DNA of 64,000 bases from Thermotoga neapolitana DSM 4359 (GTDB lineage Bacteria; Thermotogota; Thermotogae; Thermotogales; Thermotogaceae). Location: the NCBI RefSeq assembly GCF_000018945.1, contig NC_011978.1, forward strand, positions 652,729-716,728, given 5' to 3'. The translations under genes and the position numbers were made by a program. The notes below the pieces were generated by a model. It saw nothing but the letters and a program-made list of their open reading frames with translations, did no database searches and had not been told where the DNA came from. Of the stretch, positions 54,688-63,744 are shown one piece after another (position 1 is the first letter of the stretch; each line of letters starts with the position of its first letter).

Positions 54688-55696
54688 TCCAAAGGCAATC
54701 ACCGCTACAATCGTTTTCGAATCTTCTGCTGTGAACAGAGATGAAAACATAGCAAACAACATTCAATCATTAAAAAAACTTCGAAGAGAAGACGGTGTCT
54801 ATACCTTCTTTTCGCGAGCCAGTATGAGACACCATGTTTTCAATGCCCTCGTGAGGAAGCATGGATGGAAACCTGCTAGAGTTGCAAAAGATGGTGACGT
54901 TATTCAGTTCGACGTGTTGGAAGAAAGCATTCTAACTTCAGAAGAACTTGACTTTTTTGGATACATGAGAACATTTGAAAGTGCCTCCCTCTCAAGAAAA
55001 GCGCCTGTTGGTATGACGAAAGCGGTTTCTCTGGAAAAATGGGAAGGAGACATGGCGTTTTATGCCAATCATGACCTGGTTCAGAGGGCGCGTGAAATCG
55101 GTGAAAGTGCTGATCCAAATCCGTTCTCCAAAGAAGAACATCTTTCACTTTACAAGTACTCTGTTGTGGTCGATCTTGAAAACATTGGCAAAGAGAAAGT
55201 CATAATCAATGAAAAACAGTGCGAAAAACTGAATAGATTATTTGGAATAGATCTGAAGGAGCTGAAAGAAAAGGAAAGCATTGCCAATGATAAAGGAACC
55301 ATATCACTCGAATCTGTTGGTGAAAAGAGTTACAGGATTCTTGTAACACTCAATGATCCAGAAAAACAGAAGCGCTTGAAACAGTTCTTTGACATCATAA
55401 TCAACGGTTTTGAAATCCACTCTTCAACGGAAAGCTGGTGTGTATCACCAGTGTTCATAGTAATTGCCACAACAAGACTACCGGTAACACTTTTCAATCC
55501 TTATATAAAGCTGGATGATGGGAAGATAGATGTAGATTTAGTAGCAAAAATTGCAGAAGAGAATACAAACGTTATAGATTATAGAATCTGGGGCGTTCCG
55601 TTCATTCTAAAGGGTGAGGTGGATAAACTCTGCAAAGGACCAAAAGATTTAAACGATTGGGTGACTGGTGTTATTGGAGGGAAGGAGAATTCATGA
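54680..55696 (+). CDS. cas7: Cas7/Cst2/DevR-type backbone subunit
   Basis: A 338-residue RAMP protein of the Cst2/DevR family. Family-like blocks are the N-terminal ITATIVFESSAVNRDEN, FSRASMRHHVFNAL, and the FKKE-like central part, with an SWCVSPVFIVIATTRLP strand near the C-terminus. Several copies coat the crRNA spacer in Cascade. I chose the ATG at 54680 with GGGGGTGAGG upstream. It overlaps cas8 by 8 nt and cas5 by ATGA. Confidence 0.9.
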   Translation: MSNPKAITATIVFESSAVNRDENIANNIQSLKKLRREDGVYTFFSRASMRHHVFNALVRKHGWKPARVAKDGDVIQFDVLEESILTSEELDFFGYMRTFESASLSRKAPVGMTKAVSLEKWEGDMAFYANHDLVQRAREIGESADPNPFSKEEHLSLYKYSVVVDLENIGKEKVIINEKQCEKLNRLFGIDLKELKEKESIANDKGTISLESVGEKSYRILVTLNDPEKQKRLKQFFDIIINGFEIHSSTESWCVSPVFIVIATTRLPVTLFNPYIKLDDGKIDVDLVAKIAEENTNVIDYRIWGVPFILKGEVDKLCKGPKDLNDWVTGVIGGKENS

Positions 55697-56475
55697 AGTT
55701 GCTAAGAATAGAAATCAAAGCATCAACAGGTCATTTTGCCATTCCTTTTCTCATATTCGAAAGAAAAACATTTCCCATTCCTATGTATTCGACCATGATC
55801 GGATTTGTTTGCAACATCCTTGCTGATGAAGCAAAAATAAGTCGGTTCTTGAGTTCAAACTTTTCAATGGCAGTAGTTGGAGATCATGATGGTGTAGTGG
55901 AAGAATACACCTGGTTCAGAAACTTGTCAAAGGAGTCTCATACGAAAAAATTCATATGTTCTTTTAACAGAGAGGCAAACAACGAAATAGAGCATCCTGG
56001 GGGGCAGTCACCGGTTAAGATTCAAACTCTTATAAACCCGAAGATAAACTTGTTTCTTAAAGCAGAGGAATGGATACTTGAGATGGTAAAAGAATCTTTT
56101 GAAAACCCTCAGTGCATTTCACGGCCACACCTCGGGAGGTCGGAAGACGTTGTCGACGATATAAAAGTTGAACTGATTGATTGCGAAAAGAAACAGGTTT
56201 TCGACACAAATGGTTACACATGGATGCCTTCCCCTGAATTTGTGGATGATGTGAGTGATTCCTACGAGGAACTTTACAAAAGAATATCAGGATCTGTGTA
56301 CAGGGTATCCTCTGTTTACATCATACAGAATAACAGAAGAATCTTTGAGTTTGTTCATGCCAAACTTCATCGTGGTGCCATTCCTATGGTTGGATTCAAA
56401 GTTCCAGAGGTTCTTTCCTGGAACGGAACGCCTATTTTTCTCGCTAGGATAAGATTCCCTGATAAAGGGGGATAG
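55693..56475 (+). CDS. cas5: Cas5 Cascade subunit (Cas5t)
   Basis: A 260-residue RAMP protein. The N-terminal strand and glycine loop, LLRIEIKASTGHFAIPF followed by PIPMYSTMIGFVCNIL, match the Cas5 N-terminus (GxxxxFR and P-x-P-S/T-x-x-G-x-L). In Cascade it holds the 5' handle of the crRNA. The ATG overlaps the cas7 stop as ATGA and cas3 follows 2 nt downstream. Confidence 0.88.
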   Translation: MKLLRIEIKASTGHFAIPFLIFERKTFPIPMYSTMIGFVCNILADEAKISRFLSSNFSMAVVGDHDGVVEEYTWFRNLSKESHTKKFICSFNREANNEIEHPGGQSPVKIQTLINPKINLFLKAEEWILEMVKESFENPQCISRPHLGRSEDVVDDIKVELIDCEKKQVFDTNGYTWMPSPEFVDDVSDSYEELYKRISGSVYRVSSVYIIQNNRRIFEFVHAKLHRGAIPMVGFKVPEVLSWNGTPIFLARIRFPDKGG

Positions 56476-56477
56476 AT

Positions 56478-58818
56478 ATGCCAATACTTGCCAAAAGTAA
56501 TGGAATAAGTCTGAGAGAGCATGTAGAGGATGTTTTAAAGGTGCTGAATAACTTCTCAATAGAGCCGGATTTGAAAGAATTTTTGAGAAAGGCTGTTTTT
56601 TACCACGACTTAGGAAAAGTATCGTACGAATTTCAAAAGAAAGTAGGAGGTAATGTTCCGGAAGATGGTATACCGGAGGTGCCACACAGTTTCCTCAGCA
56701 TAGCCTTTGTACCAGAAAACACTCTTGAAGAGATGGGAGAAGATCTTTCAAAAGTTTTTCTCTCTGCGATTCTCTATCATCACTGGCGTGAAACCTATCT
56801 TGATTATCTGTTCGGGAGCAAGCAGGGGAATGTACGCGAAGCTTTCAAAAGACTCCTGGAGGTAGGGAACAATCTAATTCGCATGATCAAAGAAGAAATG
56901 AAAGATTTCCTCGAGTATGATGTGGAACTCAACAGATCGTTGTGTGAGTATTTATCGCAAAATTCAATCCTCGACAGTGGACTAATACTTCCCCCTCATC
57001 TGATTTCCCTGCTTCCAAGCATTGTTCTCAAGGAGTTGAATCTGAAAGACGATGTTTACAGGTGCTACATTCTTACTCTGGGCACACTTATGAGGGCGGA
57101 TAGATTTGCTTCCTGCGCTGAAGGAGTCGGGAAGAAGGATCTTCTGGAAAGAGCGGATATAGAGTTCAAAGAAGATACATTTGAAGTGATCGAAAGTGAT
57201 CTAAAACGAAGATATGAAAAAGTATGGCAATCAGACGTTGTGAAAGAAATAAGAGGAAAAAACGTTGTTCTCGTTGCTCCCACAGGTGCCGGGAAGACAG
57301 AGTTTGCCCTGATGTGGAGCAAAGGGAAGACGGTTTTCACACTTCCTCTTCAAAGTGCAACGAACATGATGTATGAGAGGGTAAAGAAGTACTTTGGGGA
57401 AGAAAACGTGGGGCTTCTCCACTCTGACGCTGCCATCCACCTGTTTCTTACGAGCCTCTACAGAAAGGATTTCGAGGATAGAGAAGGAGAGATTCTGGAA
57501 ATTGCGGAGCAATCGAGGTTCTTTTCCTATCCATTTGTTGTGGCAACCGGTGACCAGGTTTTTCCGGCAACCCTGAAATACCCCGGCTATGAAATGATTT
57601 ACTCAGTGATGGCAAATTCTTTTCTTGGTGATAGATGAGATACAGGCCTATTCACCCGAAGCAGCTGCAATAATCGTTAAAACTGTGGAAGATGTGAACA
57701 CCCTTGGTGGAAAATTCTTGATAATGACGGCTACTCTTCCTGGATTCATAAAAGATGAGATCATAAAAAGAACAGATCTGGATGAGGGCGTCAAAGACGT
57801 TTACGACAGTATTCCTCAAGGAAGATTGCGCCGAAACGTCCTGAAATTCAAAGACTCCTCTGATCCCACAGAAGAGGCAGTTAAACTCTATGAAGAAGGC
57901 TGGAAAGTTCTGGTTGTTAGAAACACTGTAAAGAAAGCGATTGAAACCTATCAGAAACTTGTGGAGAAAATTGGAAAAGAAAGAGTCTTGCTTGTTCATT
58001 CCCGTATGACATTAGAGGATCGAAAAGAAGTCGAACGTATTCTGGAGAACTACAGACCAGGAATGAACGGAGAAAGCATCGTACTGGTATCAACCCAGGT
58101 CGTTGAGGCATCCATGGACATAGATTTCGACATACTACTGACAGATGTAGCACCGGCGGATTCTTTGGTGCAGAGAATGGGAAGAATTTTCAGAAAAAGG
58201 GAATGGACTGAGAATAATCCAAACACTTTTATTTACATAGGAAAAAGCAAAAAAGAGTTTGATAGTTTGATCAAAGGAGTATACAGTAAAGACATCGTAG
58301 AGAATACCTTGAAAGCCTTATCTGAGGTGATTTTAGGTCTGGGCGAGGAAAAAATTGACGTTCTTTTCAAAAATCTTCCCAAACAGCAACCTTTTTCTTT
58401 GAACGAATCACAGAAACGAACATGGGTTGAGAAAACCTATGAAAAGCTGGAACTTGAAAAAGGTTATATGGAGAGATTTCGAAAAACTCTCGATGTGCTA
58501 GATAGCGGCTATTCATCGGAGAAAAAACATGAAGCTCATAGGATCTTCAGAAGGATATCGTCTATGAGTATCGTTCCAGAGAACCTGAAAGAGGATCTCG
58601 TAGAAGAGTTGAAAGGAGCAAGCAATTATTTTGAATTCAAACAGATTACATCGAGATACCTTGTGGATGTTCCACTTTATGATATGGATGGGTCTTTGCT
58701 TGAACCTCTGAAAGTAGAAGCACAGGATGAAAAAGTCCTGAGATGGACAAGTTCGCTTTATGTGTTGAAGGGAAGCAAGTATGAGAAAGGAATAGGAATT
58801 TTTCTGAAGGAGAAGTAA
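56478..58818 (+). pseudogene. cas3: cas3 (HD nuclease-helicase), frameshifted inside the DExx box
   Basis: Two frames together give one Cas3 of about 780 residues. The first frame (56478-57638) has the N-terminal HD nuclease domain (FYHDLGKVSYEFQKK, LSAILYHHWRE) and helicase motif I (VAPTGAGKTEFALMW). It ends at SVMANSFLGDR. The second frame (from about 57622 to 58818) continues LVIDEIQAYSP (motif II), TATLPGF (motif III), VHSRMTLEDR and STQVVEASMDIDFD (motifs IV-V) and QRMGRIFRK (motif VI). Removing one base in TTTTC at 57620-57624 restores NSFLVIDEIQ. As read, no full helicase is made and the system could not cut its target; all other residues look well kept, so a sequencing error or a recent hit are both possible. 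Confidence 0.87.
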
Positions 58819-58820
58819 AC

Positions 58821-59339
58821 GTGGAGGAACTTGATATACTGAACATATCAGGTACAATGGTTTCTTATTATTTTACCTGCAAGAGAAAACTCTGGCTGTT
58901 TGCCAAGAATATAGATATGGAGCAGTCACAGCCAACCACAGACCTCATAATTGGGAAACTGTTGAATTTTAAAAGCTTTAAACAGGAAAAACACAAAGAA
59001 ATAGAGATTGAGGATTGTGTCATAGATTTCATTACTTTTCGTGGAGAGATAATAATTCATGAAACGAAAAAGAGTAGAAAGTTCGAAGAAGCACATGTCT
59101 GGCAAACTAAATATTACATGTTTGTTCTGAGGAAATACGGATTGGATATTACTCATGGTGTGATTCATTACCCTAAGCTGATGAGAAAAGAGGAGATAAA
59201 CTTTGAAAAGGATGATGAAGAGAAAATAAGAAATGCGTTACTTGAGATAAAACGGATTACACATGAAAAAATTCCACCTCCCGTGTTGAACAAATCCTTT
59301 TGTAAAAGGTGTTCATATTACGAACTGTGCTATGTGTAG
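58821..59339 (+). CDS. cas4: Cas4 exonuclease, spacer-acquisition factor
   Basis: A 172-residue RecB-type nuclease with an iron-sulfur cluster. The single N-terminal Cys is in SYYFTCKRKLWLF, and three more are in CKRCSYYELC at the C-terminus. Nuclease motifs include the Asp in VIDFITFRG, the ETKKS motif and the QTKYYMFVL helix. With Cas1 and Cas2 it trims new spacers and selects those next to a PAM. It lies 2 nt after cas3. The start is a GTG. Confidence 0.92.
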   Translation: MEELDILNISGTMVSYYFTCKRKLWLFAKNIDMEQSQPTTDLIIGKLLNFKSFKQEKHKEIEIEDCVIDFITFRGEIIIHETKKSRKFEEAHVWQTKYYMFVLRKYGLDITHGVIHYPKLMRKEEINFEKDDEEKIRNALLEIKRITHEKIPPPVLNKSFCKRCSYYELCYV

Positions 59340-59348
59340 GTGATTTTC

Positions 59349-60329
59349 ATGGGAAAAAATTATTACGTCTTCTCCTCTGGTAGAGTTAAAAGACATGAAA
59401 ACACCATCCTGATAGAGTACCAGAAGGCTGGTATGCAGCAGAGGAAATTCATACCAGTGGAAAACATTGACCAGATATTCTTCCTGGGAGAGGTTGATTT
59501 GAATTCTAAATTCCTGGATTTTGCGGCTAAGAATAATATTGTTTTACATTTCTTCAACTATTATGGATACTACACAGGATCTTTTTATCCGAGGGAAAAG
59601 TTCATCTCAGGAGAGTTGTTAGTAAGGCAGGTTGAACATTACCTAGATTCAGAAAAAAGATTAACCCTGGCAAGAAAATTCGTAGAAGGTGCTGTTCACA
59701 ATTTCAAACGAAATATCGAAAAAAGAGGTTTTGATATAACTGATAAGATATCTGAATACCTGGAAAGAACAAAGTATGCGAAAACTATACCAGAACTCAT
59801 GAGTTGTGAAGCCCACGCCAGAAAACTCTATTACTCCACCTGGGAAGAAATAACGGGATGGCCATTCGAAGAAAGAAGCATGCAACCCCCTTTGAATGAA
59901 TTGAACGCCCTCATCTCTTTTGGAAACTCTCTCACGTACTCCATTGTTTTAAAAGAACTCTATTTTACACACCTGAACCCAACGATAAGTTACCTTCATG
60001 AACCTGGCACCAAAAGGTTTTCTCTTGCTCTTGATATAGCGGAAATATTCAAACCAATTTTTGTTGATAGAATAATATTTAAGCTCATAAATCTTAAAAA
60101 GATTGATCGAGAAAAACACTTTCTTCAGGAAGCGAGAGGCGTATTTCTAAACGAAGAAGGCAGGAGGTTGTTCATAGAGGAGTTCGAAAATATGCTTCAA
60201 CAAACCATTCTTCACAGGAAATTGAAAAGGAAAATTAAATATCAATCTCTCATAAGGCTAGAAGCATACAAAATCATAAAGCATTTGCTTGGAGAGGATG
60301 AATACAGGCCTCTTAAAGTGTGGTGGTGA
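59349..60329 (+). CDS. cas1: Cas1 integrase
   Basis: A 326-residue protein. The N-terminal beta domain (YYVFSSGRVKRHENTILIE) is followed by the helical catalytic domain, with metal ligands Glu in LMSCEAHARKLYY, His in YLHEPGTKRFSLALDIAE and the Asp/Glu of the same segment. It joins new spacers to the leader end of the array. I chose the ATG at 59349, after TAGGTGA; a GTG at 59340 is possible. Confidence 0.95.
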   Translation: MGKNYYVFSSGRVKRHENTILIEYQKAGMQQRKFIPVENIDQIFFLGEVDLNSKFLDFAAKNNIVLHFFNYYGYYTGSFYPREKFISGELLVRQVEHYLDSEKRLTLARKFVEGAVHNFKRNIEKRGFDITDKISEYLERTKYAKTIPELMSCEAHARKLYYSTWEEITGWPFEERSMQPPLNELNALISFGNSLTYSIVLKELYFTHLNPTISYLHEPGTKRFSLALDIAEIFKPIFVDRIIFKLINLKKIDREKHFLQEARGVFLNEEGRRLFIEEFENMLQQTILHRKLKRKIKYQSLIRLEAYKIIKHLLGEDEYRPLKVWW

Positions 60330-60331
60330 TA

Positions 60332-60616
60332 GTGGTAAAGGTTATACTGGTCTATGACATTTCAACAGAGACCAAGGAAGGTGTTAAGCGTTTAAACAAG
60401 GTGAGAAAAATTGCCAGGAGGTATCTTGACCATATACAGAAATCTGTCTTTGAAGGTGAACTGACAGAAGGAGAGGTCGAGAAATTGAAATTCGAATTAT
60501 CATGTGTTATAGATAAGAACGAAGATTTCGTAATAATCTATAAAATGCCGCCTTCCATTATGATGGAAAGAGACTTTCTAACGAATACAGAGGATCCCTC
60601 CTCGAATTTCATCTAG
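60332..60616 (+). CDS. cas2: Cas2 integration subunit
   Basis: A 94-residue ferredoxin-fold protein. The N-terminal strand MVKVILVYDIS ends with the conserved Asp, and KIARRYLDHIQKSVFEGEL is the usual helix with the QxSVFE motif. It forms the Cas1-Cas2 integrase. I chose the GTG at 60332, 2 nt after the cas1 stop, with GTGGTGA just upstream. Array 2 follows after 77 nt. Confidence 0.95.
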   Translation: MVKVILVYDISTETKEGVKRLNKVRKIARRYLDHIQKSVFEGELTEGEVEKLKFELSCVIDKNEDFVIIYKMPPSIMMERDFLTNTEDPSSNFI

Positions 60617-60693
60617 ACAAAACTGGAGGTTTGACGCAAAATCTGTTCAAAAGAATGGTTGTTTCATGCTTTTTTACTAAGAAAATAACTGCG
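60617..60693 (+). promoter_or_regulatory. Leader of CRISPR array 2
   Basis: A 77-nt A/T-rich stretch between cas2 and the first repeat. TTGACG at 60631-60636 is a good -35-like word, but no matching TATAAT-like box is seen at 16-18 bp, so the array may be transcribed from the cas operon as well as from this leader. Confidence 0.5.
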
Positions 60694-62559
60694 GTTTTTA
60701 TCTTCCTAAGAGGAATATGAACGCACAAATGTGTGTGTGTCGGCGTTTTTGTGGCGCCAGGTTTTTATCTTCCTAAGAGGAATATGAACGAAACTGCCCA
60801 CGCCGTACCAGAGCGTTGGCGCCAGGTTTTTATCTTCCTAAGAGGAATATGAACGGGGATTACTCCCCGCTAAACTCTACCGCTATCCAGGTTTTTATCT
60901 TCCTAAGAGGAATATGAACAAGCCATCAGGACAGAAATAGACACGATAGCGCTCAGTTTTTATCTTCCTAAGAGGAATATGAACATGACATTTATAAACT
61001 ATTTCATTCCAGGGGATTACTCGTTTTTATCTTCCTAAGAGGAATATGAACAGCTCTTTCGATGCGACAGTCGGCGAGTATGGAGTGTGTTTTTATCTTC
61101 CTAAGAGGAATATGAACCTCTACCCTCAATTAAGATCGACTGTCACATATCAAGTTTTTATCTTCCTAAGAGGAATATGAACTTGTAACCAGCCACGGCG
61201 ATCTATCTGCCCTGTGAAAGTTTTTATCTTCCTAAGAGGAATATGAACCAATCTAGAAGGAGGGGATTGAGATGGTCAAGTATGAGTTTTTATCTTCCTA
61301 AGAGGAATATGAACATTCACAACTATATCTATGTGTTCGAGTGTAATCTCGTTTTTATCTTCCTAAGAGGAATATGAACAAGATAAGAATCTTCACCTTA
61401 AATCTCCTCCCACACCAGTTTTTATCTTCCTAAGAGGAATATGAACGGCGACAGAAGCCGCCAGTGTCGTTTGCAAACTGCGGTTTTTATCTTCCTAAGA
61501 GGAATATGAACGTAGGGAAGCTAGAGGTGGTAGGATGAGTGAATGGAGTTTTTATCTTCCTAAGAGGAATATGAACCAATCTTCTCTAACTCATTGGCGT
61601 TCTGAAAGATTTCAGTTTTTATCTTCCTAAGAGGAATATGAACATCTAGATAGAGGACATTTATAGGGTCTCGTGTTTTGTTTTTATCTTCCTAAGAGGA
61701 ATATGAACCGTTCTGCAGGGGGTCTTTTTCAATCTCCCTGTCCAGGTTTTTATCTTCCTAAGAGGAATATGAACCTATATGGACAGACTCCTATATCCGC
61801 TTCCTGTATGAAAGTTTTTATCTTCCTAAGAGGAATATGAACTTCCTCCCTTACCTCATCGTGATGCGCACACCTTTCTGGTTTTTATCTTCCTAAGAGG
61901 AATATGAACTTTTCTTGAAGTCTTCCTCTACTCTTTTTTTATATCGTTTTTATCTTCCTAAGAGGAATATGAACTGATAAAAAAGGAGTTCGTTGAAAAG
62001 CTGATGAAAAGTTTTTATCTTCCTAAGAGGAATATGAACCTTTACCTCGTGATGAAGGCGGGGGTAGGTATATCCGGTTTTTATCTTCCTAAGAGGAATA
62101 TGAACTCTATACAATTTTATCTCTTTGAGGGTGTTGGCGCAGTTTTTATCTTCCTAAGAGGAATATGAACTGTCTTCTCTCCTATCCGCCTGCCGTTTTT
62201 GGGAATGTTTTTATCTTCCTAAGAGGAATATGAACTGCTATCACTTCCTTACCTCTGTATCTCGTACTCGATCGTTTTTATCTTCCTAAGAGGAATATGA
62301 ACCTTGAGAAGGCTGCTGCACAGGCTGACGCATGGATCGGTTTTTATCTTCCTAAGAGGAATATGAACATGGTCGGGTCATTCCCCTCCTTGTCTCTGAA
62401 CAACGTTTTTATCTTCCTAAGAGGAATATGAACCAGAACTCCTTCCACCTGTTCACCGCTGCTTTGAACGTTTTTATCTTCCTAAGAGGAATATGAACTG
62501 CGGTGTGATAGGTCACACTCCCACCTCACACAACGTTTTTATCTTCCTAAGAGGAATAT
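60694..62559 (+). CRISPR. CRISPR array 2: 29 repeats of 29 bp, 28 spacers
   Basis: Repeats begin GTTTTTATCT and end GGAATATGAAC. Starts are 60694, 60761, 60826, 60891, 60956, 61023, 61089, 61154, 61220, 61286, 61351, 61418, 61483, 61548, 61615, 61680, 61746, 61814, 61881, 61946, 62011, 62077, 62142, 62207, 62274, 62340, 62405, 62470 and 62535. The first 28 are identical; the last loses its final GAAC. Spacers are 36-39 nt and mutually distinct, except that spacers 3 and 5 share 11 nt end to end. The orientation places the cas2-side leader at the left. The repeat sequence is not that of array 1. Several spacers look like coding starts with ribosome sites, as phage or plasmid genes would. Confidence 0.96.
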
Positions 62560-62576
62560 AGTAGAATGGTGGAAAA

Positions 62577-62775
62577 ATGCCAACTGTTACTCTATTCCTC
62601 ACAAACAGCATACTAAAGCAATATTTTCTGGTTCATCGTTTTTGAAGATCCAGAAAGACCGATCGGAAGTTCGGAAAAAAAGAATATAAGGGAAAGATTC
62701 ATAGAAATGCTCAAAACCTATGGGCTGGGTGCGAAGACGAATTATGGATATGGCCGATTCGATGATATTTTATGA
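62577..62775 (+). pseudogene. cmr6: 3' remnant of cmr6 (type III-B effector subunit)
   Basis: Just after the last repeat a frame ends in FWFIVFEDPERPIGSSEKK ... MLKTYGLGAKTNYGYGRF and a stop at 62775. GLGAKTNYGYGRF is the C-terminal glycine loop of Cmr6-type RAMP proteins. The preceding MPTVTLFLTN (from 62577) is in another frame, and the final frame has a stop at 62614, so the piece is frameshifted as well as cut off. No other cmr gene is present. In T. maritima a cmr operon lies in this area, so this is most simply the scar of its deletion. Confidence 0.78.
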
Positions 62776-62793
62776 TAAGATTTAAAGAAATTG

Positions 62794-62802
62794 TGATACA
62801 AT
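62794..62802 (+). promoter_or_regulatory. Extended -10 promoter before the diguanylate cyclase leader
   Basis: TGATACAAT has the extended -10 form and is identical to the por promoter element. The transcript would start near 62809 and run straight into the hairpin at 62840. Confidence 0.45.
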
Positions 62803-62839
62803 CTCAGGTAAGGATTCCGAACTTTTTGAGATCTCGAAG

Positions 62840-62883
62840 AGAACGTGCCACGAGCCTGGAAGGCTCTGGCCGTTCTTTTTTTT
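62840..62883 (+). terminator. Strong terminator/attenuator hairpin directly before the diguanylate cyclase gene
   Basis: AGAACG/CGTTCT, GCCA/TGGC and GAGCC/GGCTC form a 15-bp stem with two single-base bulges and a TGGAA loop, followed by T8. The cyclase ribosome site AGGTGGGG begins immediately after the T run. It may end the former cmr transcript or act as an attenuator of the cyclase gene. Confidence 0.82.
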
Positions 62884-62896
62884 AGGTGGGGGGAAC

Positions 62897-63736
62897 ATGA
62901 AAAACGGACGCTTCGAGTTCTTGAAGAGGGTCTTGGGTTCCATTCAGAGTATTCGAGGGTTTGTCCTTTTTGAAAGTGTGGGCGGAGAACTTTCTGTGAA
63001 GACGTCGGTTGGGAAGGTGCCCCTCTTTTTCAAAGAAGGTTTTTCTTTCACAACGGATGAAATATTTGAGCTTCTCAAGTTCCAATGTGACACTGCCGTG
63101 GTATCCGTCATGAAGGACAGGGAATGGAGTAAAATGCTGGTACTCTTTCTTGAAAAACCCCTGGAAAAAGAGACGCTCTCTCTGATACAGTCTCTGATGT
63201 CTGTTTCAGAGTGCGAGGATCTTTTCTTCGATATGAAGGAACTGGAGTACATGGCCTATCATGATCCTCTGACGGGACTTCCAAACAGGCGCTATTTCTT
63301 CGAACTTGGGGGTAAGTATCTCGATATTGCAAAACGTGAAGACAAAAAGGTTTTCATCCTCTTTCTGGATCTTTCAGGTTTTAAGAAGATAAACGACACC
63401 TATGGACACCCCTTTGGTGACGAAGTGTTGAAGACCGTATCGAAGAGAATTCTTGATAGAATAAGAAAGAGCGATGTTATATCCCGCTTTGGTGGAGATG
63501 AGTTCACTCTGCTTCTGTACGATATGAAAGAAGACTACCTGGATTCTTTCCTGAAGAGACTCTTTTCCGCTTTCAAGATGCCTGTTAAAATAGGAAACAC
63601 CGAGATCAGTGTGTCTGCCAATGTGGGAGTTGCAAGATTTCCAGAGGATGGAACGAATCTAGAAGAACTTCTGAAGATGGCTGACTCGAGAATGTACGAG
63701 GCAAAGAAGATGAAGATTCCATACGTTTTTGTTTGA
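62897..63736 (+). CDS. Diguanylate cyclase (GGDEF domain)
   Basis: A 279-residue cytoplasmic protein. The N-terminal 120 residues are an unrecognised sensor-like part. The GGDEF domain follows (YHDPLTGLPNRRYFFE, FLDLSGFKKINDTYGHPFGDEVL, SRFGGDEFTLLLYD). The active-site GGDEF is exact, and an RxxD inhibitory site (RKSD) lies five residues before it, so product inhibition is expected. It makes cyclic di-GMP from two GTP. Together with the HD-GYP gene at 4745 it would form the synthesis and breakdown sides of that signal. Confidence 0.92.
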   Translation: MKNGRFEFLKRVLGSIQSIRGFVLFESVGGELSVKTSVGKVPLFFKEGFSFTTDEIFELLKFQCDTAVVSVMKDREWSKMLVLFLEKPLEKETLSLIQSLMSVSECEDLFFDMKELEYMAYHDPLTGLPNRRYFFELGGKYLDIAKREDKKVFILFLDLSGFKKINDTYGHPFGDEVLKTVSKRILDRIRKSDVISRFGGDEFTLLLYDMKEDYLDSFLKRLFSAFKMPVKIGNTEISVSANVGVARFPEDGTNLEELLKMADSRMYEAKKMKIPYVFV

Positions 63737-63744
63737 AAGTACCG

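Noticed and set aside
57609-57640. Idea that cas3 is naturally split into nuclease and helicase proteins
   Set aside because: The break falls inside helicase motif II, separating motif I from motif II, not between the HD and helicase domains.
60752-60825. Shared TGGCGCCAG at the ends of spacers 1 and 2 of array 2
   Set aside because: Only nine bases, partly palindromic, and at the same end of both spacers, so they cannot be joined as overlapping protospacers; the match may be chance.
62535-62560. Truncated last repeat of array 2 as proof of a deletion junction
   Set aside because: Distal repeats are often degenerate, so the missing four bases alone prove nothing; only the cmr6 fragment beside it supports a deletion.
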